Source of the DNA: Dactylonectria macrodidyma
Taxonomy: Eukaryota; Ascomycota; Sordariomycetes; Hypocreales; Nectriaceae
Length of the DNA stretch: 64,000 bases
Assembly: GCA_020744425.1 (NCBI GenBank)
Contig: JAGMUV010000008.1
Coordinates: 1,612,001 to 1,676,000, forward strand
Reading direction: 5' to 3'
The notes beneath the pieces are model-generated. The model saw nothing but the letters and a program-made list of their open reading frames with translations, searched no databases and was not told the origin of the DNA. Below are positions 55,794 through 64,000 of the stretch, piece after piece; within the stretch, counting starts at the first letter, position 1, and the number at the start of each line of letters is the position of its first letter. The translations under genes were made by a program, and so were the position numbers.

Positions 55794-56910
55794 CACGCTA
55801 TTTTACACGAATGGCCTAACATCACAGACTGGGAAGCTGCACCACTTGAGCTAAAGAAGAAGTTTCTTGGAAAGGAAACGTGCAACGGGTGAGGGAGTGT
55901 CAAGGGAGGGGCATGAATGGCACTCGTCGGTGCTGATTGTAGATGACCCTTGATTGCTATACCGCAACCTGTCATGTCCTCTCCGTGCTTTCTTTTCCAA
56001 GACGCTCTTGAAGATGAGAAACATTTACTACATGCAACTATGCTTTACGCGCCTCATAGCAAACATGCTCTTTAGTTCTGCCAACGACGCAACAGAGTTG
56101 TCGTTGCGCCTTAAGTCGGCGTCGGCCAAATTTGTCTGTCTGCTCATTTCCGGCTTTGACTACTTCGCCGCCCCCCTCCTTCAACCTCTATCAGTCCCTT
56201 CCTAACCACTTGGCTCTTCTGCTATCTGGATGCTACGTACATATTTCCAGGCTTCCCTGATGAGCGCGAGCAAGCGAATAAACATATCTAGAAGGTGGAA
56301 GTCCAGGAGTCGGAGAAAAAGTACGACTACGGTCACGGGGGTGAATCTACGGGAGAATAGGTGATGTGCTAGAAATTGAGAATCCAAAACCATGCACTTA
56401 AGCGAGTGCTCAGCACAAGCGTGCATACAATCACACTTCTTCTGCACCGTCGGGTTGTAAGTTACATGTCATTATAACAAAAATATAGGCCGTGTGGTTG
56501 AATGCTGGCGCGTTTGCACCATCTGCTTGAAATCAACAAGGCCTGCTTCATTCTCTCCAACAACCAATTGGTATGTTTCCTGTTATTCGTTTCGAATCAC
56601 TGTTCTTCGTAACACCTTTGGCCAATATGTTGCTCCAGTTCCCCATGTTGAAAACACGCCCTCGACTCGGGCTGTATCGCGGCCAAAAACCACTTCTGCC
56701 CTTACATGTTGAGAAAATAAGCCAATGCGCAGGGCAGAAAAAATATGGTTGAAAAATCCACAGAGACCAATTCCCAAACGCCCACTCATGATGCATTCAT
56801 GCTTGTTGTTCATTGTTAACCGAGGCGATCCCTTCTGCCGGATAACCCAATGAATCCCCAGCCAGAACTGTTGTGAAAGTTTTTTTTTTATACAATCCCC
56901 TTTGCCGGAC
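55794..56910. other. Convergent intergenic region of about 1.1 kb
   Basis: Lies between the 3' ends of the AT-hook and carrier genes. Short ORFs on both strands have no recognisable features. Confidence 0.6.
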
Positions 56911-58243
56911 TCATAACTTTCCTTGCTCGTCGAGTGTGTTGATGTGCTTCTTGATGAACTCGAAGGATGAGAAGAAAATGGCGTTGACAACACAAGATCG
57001 GCTCATGGAAACACCCAAACCGCGATACATGTGGCCTTTGAAGAATTCAATCTTGGGCGCAGGCTCGACTGTCTGCCCTTTTGAGTATAGGAGTGAATTG
57101 CGCTGGTAGATGCTCTTTGCGGAGTCGATAGGGTCTGTAGACGAAGATGTCAGCTGCGGGTAGGAGATTGTTCAAGCGATAGTGAAACATACAAATCATG
57201 GCCCAGGATACCAGCCCACACATGCCTCCAGCGGCAACAACGGCCAGCTTATTGCTATTAGGGTGATCGCCAGCGAAAGTGTTACCGATTTGCTTGCCGC
57301 TCTCGTACACCATGAAGTAAATGGCCGTCCCTAGGGTATCGCGTACTGTAGGTTTTCAATGAGTTTTCATCACTAACATCCAGTAATTGAGAGGACGTAC
57401 ATAAATGAAGATTGAATCCTGTGTACAGTCCGAGGATACCCCGGTGCTTGATAATATTGGCCATCGTTCTAAGTGTGCCCTTGTTCTGGTAGCTGGCAGC
57501 TACGGAATGGCTGCCCTTGTTACCAGTACCACGCTCAGCCAGGAGCACAGAAACTTGTGCGCTGAGCTTCGTAAGCTCAAAAGGACAGGCGAGTAGGGTG
57601 ATTGCAGAGCCAGCAGTGGCACCGGCTGCGCCGAAGCAGGCGACGGAATATAGGTTGGGGTATGTTCCATGGCGATTAACGTGCCCAATAATGTCGAAGC
57701 CCATGTTCCTTTTTACCCAATCCGAGTAGGAGTATTTGGCGCGCTGGTATATGGAGAAAGAGATGGTTCGGACGAGTGTAATACTGGCCATCGGGGCCAT
57801 AACACCTGTAGCAGAACTCGATTAACCCAGGTCGAGAGGGCAGATGGGGGGCAGCAATGGAGGCGCGGTGGGGACAAGATCATACCTCGGAAGAAGCCAC
57901 CCAGTTTCTCGGTGCGATATGTATGGCGAACGCAATCAAGAAAGCCATTGTATTGGTAGGTCTGCATGCGCGTCTTGACGCTGTCGAGGGGGAAGGCGGC
58001 AAGGGTGGAAAAGACACTGGAGGAGCTGGCGGCTAGCTCTGTGCGATAGCGTTTGACGAAGGCGCGGTACTGGCCATGAGAATGGATAGCCGAGGCCGAA
58101 TCGGCCCTCTTGTTGGTCTCGCCGTCGCGTCGTCCTCCAGCGGCGTCCGGCATGATGGCTGGGCTAGCAGCTGGGGATGGCAATGGCGATGAGGATGGGT
58201 GGCCGGGGACATGTTGGTGAGCCAGTGTGGCCTCAGCAGTCAT
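56911..58243 (-). CDS. Mitochondrial carrier family (SLC25) protein
   Basis: Four exons, 57886..58243, 57401..57805, 57193..57345 and 56911..57134, join in frame to 379 residues. All three repeat signatures PX(D/E)XX(K/R) are present: AFPLDSVKTRMQ, ACPFELTKLSAQ and YPIDSAKSIYQ, giving the six-helix fold of inner-membrane solute carriers. A Ser/Pro-rich N-terminus of about 60 residues precedes the carrier; a start at the internal Met of MPDAAGGRRD (nucleotide 58153) is an alternative. The substrate cannot be read with confidence; the second signature with Glu is a minor variant seen in some fungal carriers. The gene is convergent with the AT-hook gene. Confidence 0.9.
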
Positions 58244-60170
58244 AGCTTCCTCCTCTCCAGGGGAGGGTGAGGACAATTGGGGACCTCGGACGGCAATATC
58301 GTCGGGGGGGGACCAGGAGAGCGTCGGGAGAGGAGGGAGCCGTGATTGAGGGCGCGGTTGCAACACGCCCAGTCGCCAGAATGCGCTGGTTCCATCCAGA
58401 CGCCGGGAAGCGGGCAGCGGGCAACGGAAAGCGGAAAGCGGAAAGCGGGCTTTGGCGCGGCGGCGAGTTGCGGGACGTCGGCCTCAGGTGCTAGACGGTG
58501 GGCGGTGGGCGGCTTTACAAGGAGCTCGGGCGCTCGGGCGTCCGGGTGCCCACGGCAGGGACGGCGGCGGCGCGAACGGCAGCAGCAGCGACAGGCGATT
58601 GCGTCTCTGATCGGTTGTGTGATGAAGAGGTGAAGGGAGGGGTGATTTTTGGTGGAGGAGGAGAGTTTAGAGTTGGATAAGAGTTGGTATAGCTTTTTGA
58701 GTCTGGATGGAGGGCGGGGGTGCCAAAAGGAAGAAACGGGGGGGGGGCGTCTTCTGAGGGCGCGCCTCCCATGTTGTCGCCGTTGCTGAATTTGGCAGAC
58801 CCTGATGCTAGCAGGAAGGCAGGAGGGAGCGTATCGTGGAGACTGCGGGGTGGTGCTTGCCATGCGAGCTGCCGTGCGTGCTGCCGTGCCTGTAGCTCTG
58901 TGCCGGCGGCCGTGGGTACTACTCACGCGCTATGATACCATGCTGTGGTGACCCGTGGGGGGTTAAAGTGCCCTATCGCCGGCCGTCGCTGCTGTAGATT
59001 CCCCCCTAATTTAGGTAACTTTTAGGGGAGTATCCACTAGCGTACCGCTGCAAGTGGCCGGTTTTCAGTGTCCGGGCGCACGTCTCATCATGCACGAAAG
59101 AGTGGACGCAGGTATGAGGAGGGTGTCACGTCCATCTCACCTCGTCCCATTCACATGCTTCCCTGCGCAAAGATCAGTCCATGTATCGATGACGTTTCAA
59201 CTCTCCCATCATCTATTATGCTGTCTGTATCAAATGGTATTAATATTTGTCAAACGTTTCCAGCCAGTATCGGCCAGTATCGATCAGTATCAGGCAGTAT
59301 CAGACAGTATCACCAACCGATATCAACCAGCGTTAGCGGTTCTAAACTTGGACGACTCCATCACCGCCAAAGCTAGAATCACGTCACATCGATCAATACC
59401 TCTTCTTACCCAGCTCAGCCCGTGTCTCAACACTCTCAATACACAAACCAACCCAACAATGCCAAATGCACCACCCGCTATTGGCCCGAATATCAGCATT
59501 CAACTCGTCCCAGACAGGCACACGGAATGCGGACTTCCATGTCCGGGTGCCTCTGCCGTCCAATCGCCAACTCTTCTCCCCACCCTCTTCCTCGTGACTC
59601 CGCCCGCTGCTGTCGCTTCGCCTGAGTAGCCGCGTTTCCCCCAGACAATGATGACATCTGCATCTGCCCTCAGCCAAACCTCCAAGCCCAAGAGCAGTAA
59701 TTGATCTGCCTCTCGCTCACTTTCCGTAACCCTGCCCATGCAACCTCCGCTGTCAGAACTACCAAACTTACCCATCTCTGTACTATGCTACTTGCAGTCC
59801 TCAGCGGCAGCTGCGTCTCACAACCCATTGCGAGCACAGGATCATACCTTGGAACCACCCACATCATGCACCACTAGAGCTTCGAGTAACATACGCTTAG
59901 ATTGTCATCCTATAACCCGTGCGCTAATGTACCGTACGTATTCTACTCGGGGTCAGACGTCATCCCACCTCCAGCGGGAGGGTGAACAAGGTGACAAGAT
60001 TCGCCATCGTAGACCTGCAGGAGCTTCACTTGTTGTGACATAGCATGCTCCAGCAGGGCTCGGGCTTGCCTCTGGATTGTCTGTCCCCGGCGAGCCCACC
60101 GAGCGCTCGAAATGCCACCACTCTTATAGACACTCTCTTCTATTTTGTTTGCACACCCATTCTGAATCGT
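58244..60170. other. Intergenic region of 1.9 kb with short tandem repeat
   Basis: GC-rich purine/pyrimidine blocks (58300-58960) adjoin the carrier gene and include G-runs near 58740. Unsupported ORFs overlap on both strands. A 10-bp tandem repeat is listed separately. Confidence 0.5.
59263..59312 (+). repeat. Five tandem 10-bp units with CAGTATC core
   Basis: Five units of the pattern NNCAGTATCR, two of them identical and the rest differing at the variable positions. Confidence 0.85.
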
Positions 60171-61325
60171 TCAAGACCCAGATGCTGCCGGTTCCGAACT
60201 CTCGGCCGGGTTGGCTGCTGTTTCGGCCGGGGTAACCGGTACCTCGACTGGTGGAATCTCTCCACCAGTCATTGCTAGCAAGCGTTCCTCCTCCTTGCGT
60301 TCTCGTAGAGCCTCCGTCTCCTTTCTCAGCTTAACCAAGTTCCACACGTCGTCGTCGTCGTCGTCGTCACCTTCGCCCTCCGAGTCGTCCTCATCTCTCC
60401 ACTTGCCACTCTCAAACAGAGCACGACCAGTGTTGTCCTTGGCCTTGCGTGCTTGCTCCTCGGCAGCCTTCTTGGTCAGACGCTCCTTCTTCCACTTCTC
60501 GAACGTCTCAGGTGTCACGGGGGTCAGAGTTCCCGTTAACTTATGTCGCTCGGATTCCAAAAAGTCTTCAAGAGTCAACGTCTTAAGTGGCGACTTATCA
60601 AGCAGAGCCTTCTCCGCGGCCCTCTGCTCCTTTGTCTTGAGAACGAAACTGTATCTTGATGTCAGTGTGCGCCAAGCCCATCCTCGCAGCATGAAAACGT
60701 ACCCAGGTGGCAGGGCATGTTTATACATGCACTTGTCTCCTCCGTTCGGGCAGACCCAGAACCAGCCGTATTTCCCATCCTCGATAGCCTCGATGAAAAA
60801 TTTGCACACCTTCTCCGTCGTTGTGCGTTGATTTCCCTTTTTGGACAAGACTACCTTTCGCAACTGTTCTTCGTCCCAGTCGGCCGACGTCTCTACCTTC
60901 TTTTCCTCATCCTCTCCCCTTGTATCGTTGTACAGGTTTCTCTTCTCTGTCTTGCGTTCAACCGCCAGGTCGTGCGCAAACTTGCACTTCTTGCCCTTTT
61001 CACAGTTGCCCTTTCGGAAGAAGTTGCAGACCACCGTCTTGGGGTCGACTCCAAATGGTACCTTCTGGATCTGAGCCGGCTTGTTCAGCATCGCCTCCGT
61101 CAGTCTTCGAGCCTCCTCATCGGCCTTCTTCTCCCTCTCTCGAGCCTCCCTCTCGGCAGCCTTCTTCTTTTCGTCGGCTGGGCCACTGTTCTTCAGGTTC
61201 GCCGCCATTCGAGCAATCTCCCTCTGAGCAGCACCACCCTTCTTATTCTTCATGCCGAAAGTTCGGTCATCGACCGTCTTGGCCGCCTTCTTCGGCGCAT
61301 TCGACTTGTCCTTTTTGGGAGGCAT
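60171..61325 (-). CDS. TMA46: Tma46/DFRP1-type CCCH zinc-finger protein
   Basis: Exons 60703..61325 and 60171..60648 join in frame to 366 residues. It starts MPPKKDKSNAPKKAAKTVDD. A helical, Lys/Glu-rich segment is followed by two CCCH zinc fingers, CNFFRKGNCEKGKKCKFAH (about residue 100) and a second one with VCPNGGDKCMYKH, then HALPPGFVLKTK, the DFRP motif. The end is acidic (GEGDDDDDDDVW). In yeast, Tma46 binds the GTPase Rbg1 (human DRG1 with ZC3H15/DFRP1) and associates with ribosomes. The intron (60649..60702) is 54 nt with no in-frame stop, so its retention would add 18 residues. The spliced sequence GFVLKTK fits the family better. Confidence 0.93.
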   Translation of the reverse strand: MPPKKDKSNAPKKAAKTVDDRTFGMKNKKGGAAQREIARMAANLKNSGPADEKKKAAEREAREREKKADEEARRLTEAMLNKPAQIQKVPFGVDPKTVVCNFFRKGNCEKGKKCKFAHDLAVERKTEKRNLYNDTRGEDEEKKVETSADWDEEQLRKVVLSKKGNQRTTTEKVCKFFIEAIEDGKYGWFWVCPNGGDKCMYKHALPPGYVFMLRGWAWRTLTSRYSFVLKTKEQRAAEKALLDKSPLKTLTLEDFLESERHKLTGTLTPVTPETFEKWKKERLTKKAAEEQARKAKDNTGRALFESGKWRDEDDSEGEGDDDDDDDVWNLVKLRKETEALRERKEEERLLAMTGGEIPPVEVPVTPAETAANPAESSEPAASGS

Positions 61326-62016
61326 GATGGGCAGGTGATGGCGGGGTAAATCTGTAAATTGGAACGCGAACGAGGTTGGAACTTGGATGGCCCGAGGGCT
61401 GCGCGGTTCGTTTCGATACGTTGGTCACCCTGTTTCGAGTCGGCCAAGGGCAATTTGTGATGCAACGCCAACCGAACGGTAAACTTGAGATGCGAGTTTC
61501 CTGCCCGGTTAGTGGGTTGCCTGAGCAAGGTGTGGAAGGTGAAGTCGTAAGAGTCACGTGCGACACACTTCAGACATTTTTATTTGTTAGTGGGGTTTTG
61601 TGGTCATCAGCGTTGGCGGGCATTTGCCAGATCCCCAACTTGAACTGGAAAGGCCCATGCCCGGAGTCAAGGGGGTACGTACCCATCCCACACGACCCAG
61701 AGAGTGGAGCACGCTGCCGTTTTAATGGCCAAGCCAACGAAAGCTCCAACTGGCCAGTTTGGGGACAGCTCTCCATCGTCATTGTCCACGTTGAAGCGTT
61801 GTCGCGTCCAGGGCATCCGCAACTCTTTCGCTGTCGCAACTCCTCGATTCAACACTGTTTCGTATTCCCTCACGAAGCTATTAGTAAGTGTGACAGTGCT
61901 CTTTCAGCGAAGAACTTTCATCCGCAGCCACTGACCATTGCTTGCCAGCTTGTCTCCAACATCAACTCCAGTTCAACTCATCAGTCTCCCCTTGATCCGC
62001 CGATCCATTTGCGACG
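61326..62016. promoter_or_regulatory. Divergent promoter region of TMA46 and OST4
   Basis: The two start codons are divergent across 691 nt. A CACGTG E-box lies at 61555-61560. Other ORFs in the region have no recognisable features. Confidence 0.55.
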
Positions 62017-62178
62017 ATGATTTCCGACGCCGACCTCTATCGCCTGGCCATCTTCCTAGGCTCTTCGTCTATGGCGCTTATTATCCTTTACCACTTCCTC
62101 GAGGTCAACTCTTCGGACGCGGCTCAAAAAGTAGAAGGAGCACAGGGTGATCCCATTAAGAAGCAAGTCGCGAACTGA
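62017..62178 (+). CDS. OST4: Oligosaccharyltransferase subunit Ost4
   Basis: A 53-residue protein starts MISDADLYRLAIFLGSSSMA and has one membrane helix (about residues 10-28) followed by YHFLEVNSSDA and a charged end (GDPIKKQVAN). The MISD start and the LAI...G...LI.YH pattern are the signature of Ost4, the small subunit that links Stt3 with Ost3/Ost6 in the ER oligosaccharyltransferase complex for N-glycosylation. Yeast Ost4 is 36 residues; the extra C-terminal 15-17 residues face the lumen or cytosol depending on topology and appear common in filamentous fungi. Its size makes it easy to miss. Confidence 0.88.
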   Translation: MISDADLYRLAIFLGSSSMALIILYHFLEVNSSDAAQKVEGAQGDPIKKQVAN

Positions 62179-63324
62179 GCATTACCACTGGACATTTTCA
62201 ACATTGTACCACTTTCATTGCGATTCGGTATTGTACATTACGTCGATCGACACCGGGGCCATTATGGATGCCCGTCGGAAACCCAGAGGCAGCGTGGTGC
62301 TGCGGCTAGGCAGGATTCAAGATGGAACGAGCCGATGAGCCCCCTGACAACAACGGGGGCTGGAAGATACAGAAAGTGCGTGGACGGTTTGGTCTTGGGT
62401 TTGGGAGCGTGAATGCGCATCGGCAAGGCAACAGTGAGCAATGTAAAGCTGCTTCCAGTCCAGGCACAAACTAGCAGATGGGAGAACGTGATCCGCCAGC
62501 GTTGGGCTGGGAGATGATTGTGGAACGTGCAACACATAGGCGGAAACAAACTTTGGCATTTAGACCTAATTTTAGCCAGTGAATACTGCAAACATCCAAT
62601 CGGCCACTTCAAAGGGTCTTCATGTCGCTGATTGAGGCATCAAATATGCAACTTGCCGTCTGCTCTCATGCATGTTGCTCTCCTGCATTTCTTTGTTCTC
62701 CTTTGATGATCTGGGCGGCTTCACCTGGTTGGCGCCACGCATGCATCTTGGCTTAGGCTGTGGCGAGCCGTCCGTGGCTGAGTGCTGGCCCAAGGCGGAC
62801 TAGCGCAAAGCGGTAGCCTCATCATACGTGCCTGCACGCGCTGGTTCTTTGACCAGACAGGTGGGAGGGAGCTGAACGCATCGCCCACCCCGTGTTTTTC
62901 TGCGCATCTGCCTGCCTGCTCCTTTCCTTCCCTTCTCACTCTTCTCCTCTTAACAACACCACGACTCTCTCTCACCCACGCAAACCCAGCCCCATCCCTT
63001 CCTTCCTTCTCAAGTGCCAAGGTTTTCCTTCACGCGCTCTCCCTTTTCGTAATTATTTATCGCCTGCGCTTCACCATCGCATTTCCGAAGCAGCCGCCAT
63101 CTCGCGACTCTTCCTTTCGACCCCGAGCTTGCGACTCTTGACCTTGAGTCCTAAACTCAAGCTTTTTGTCGCGTTCTTTCGTGAACACTCCCGAAAGACG
63201 ACACAGACACAGACTGCTCGATAGCTTCTGCTGATCCGACGCCTTGACAAGCCAGACCAGCATCGATCGACGTCTTGAGACCTCCATCACTCGATCTTCA
63301 TCAATCCTTTCAAAACACATCACA
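62179..63324. other. Intergenic region upstream of the Yra1-like gene
   Basis: Mixed composition; the last 450 nt are CT-rich (for example 62915-63060) as expected for the leader or core promoter of a highly expressed gene. No other gene is supported. Confidence 0.6.
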
Positions 63325-64000
63325 ATGTCTGGAAAGCTCGACCAAGCCCTCGACGATATCACCTCGGCCCAGCGCCGCAGTGCTCGTCGTCGCAGCGCCC
63401 CCCGTCGCTCCACTGGACGCCCCAACACAACCGCACCCGTCGGCGGTATCCAGAAGACCACCAAGCCTGCCCGTGGCGCCGGGGCAAAGCCCGCCCCCGC
63501 CAAGGCTGTCGCTGCCAACAGTGACAGCAAGATCATTGTCAGCAATCTGGTAAGCTCTCTCGTTATTCCGCGCAATCAACACTCGCTAACCCACCACAGC
63601 CTAAGGACGTCTCGGAGCAGCAGATTAAGGTATGTCTCCGCTGTGGCGATTGATGCCCTCGGACTTTGTTCGACCTGTTCTTCCTCGCCGTACTCCTTTT
63701 TACCTTCCGACGCCGCGCCCTATCCACTGGTCTGTCGACTATTTGTGCTGCTTTGGAGCTATCGCAATGCCGCTTTTCCTTCCTTGACTGGGCAATACCT
63801 GGAATATGGTACACCTAGTCGGAAGTCGAGTAGATTCTTGTCGCGCGATGATTTCGTGAGAATAGCCTGGTCAGCTTTCTCGCATAGCGCCGACTCTGGA
63901 AGGATCAAGGCTTGCCATGATACGCAGATATCCACCAGCCGAGGCAACCAGCTTTCCTTCGGATGAAACCGCTCTTGGAAACCCACGCCTATTCGGCGAG
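63325..64000 (+). CDS. YRA1: Yra1/Aly-like mRNA export adaptor (5' part, partial)
   Basis: Exons 63325..63549 and 63600..63629 are in the window. Together they encode 85 residues, starting MSGKLDQALDDITSAQRRSA, with an Arg-rich N-terminus (ARRRSAPRRSTGR) and an Ala/Lys linker. They end in SKIIVSNLPKDVSEQQIK, the first strand and helix of the RRM domain of Yra1/Aly/Mlo3, where the RNP2 motif is IIVSNL. The protein links mRNA to the export receptor Mex67 as part of TREX. Intron 1 is short (50 nt). After exon 2 a GTATGT donor opens an intron with no plausible acceptor-plus-RRM continuation in the remaining 370 nt, so intron 2 is long and the gene continues past the window. Confidence 0.88.

Noticed and set aside
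59054..59629. Plus-strand ORF containing the CAGTATC decamer repeats
   Set aside because: Open mainly because of the repeat; no protein-like features.

Overview
The window is nuclear DNA of a filamentous ascomycete. Genes are split by short introns (about 50-110 nt) with GTAAGT/GTATGT-type donors and CTAAC-like branch points. The gene set is fungal: a Zn2Cys6 regulator, a DHA1 MFS exporter, Ure2-type GST, Lhs1, Reb1-like factor, Tma46 and a Yag7-like protein. The overall pattern fits Sordariomycetes, perhaps Hypocreales; the order-level call is inference. No bacterial, viral or CRISPR features and no intact transposon were seen, and no convincing tRNA was found by eye.

Layout. 1-14 kb is mostly housekeeping: a partial unknown gene, an AAA ATPase, a Reb1-like Myb factor, the APC/C subunit Apc10/Doc1, a small Ala-rich ORF and an aquaporin. 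14-19 kb is gene-poor. 19-27 kb holds a small coiled-coil protein, a secreted pepsin-like protein lacking its first catalytic Asp, and the ER chaperone Lhs1. 28-29.7 kb is a decayed BAHD-type acyltransferase. 29.9-35.4 kb is a compact housekeeping block: a Hub1/UBL5 protein with a long Arg/Asp-rich N-terminus, a Yag7-like protein, a CENP-W-like histone-fold protein and, divergently, prefoldin subunit 4. 36-49 kb is more accessory: an MFS transporter, a 1036-residue disordered protein, an atypical SDR, a GST with an orphan GST exon beside it, and a Zn2Cys6 factor, with repeat remnants between them. 50-64 kb returns to core genes: cobalamin-independent methionine synthase, an AT-hook protein, a mitochondrial carrier, Tma46, Ost4 and the start of Yra1/Aly.

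Functional themes. ER folding and glycosylation (Lhs1, Ost4), chromosome biology (Apc10, CENP-W, Reb1, the AT-hook protein) and mRNA handling (Hub1, Yra1, Tma46, Yag7) recur, but there is no operon-like logic. The only plausible accessory cluster is SDR-GST-Zn2Cys6 at 43.7-48.9 kb. I found no convincing wholly new system. The best leads are the Hub1 fusion architecture, the Asn-for-Asp pepsin homologue, the AT-hook protein with a RAD51AP1-like tail and a palindromic MCB/E-box promoter element, and the long second Yra1 intron.

Exon boundaries were inferred by reading frame and splice signals only; where they join in frame this is stated in each entry.
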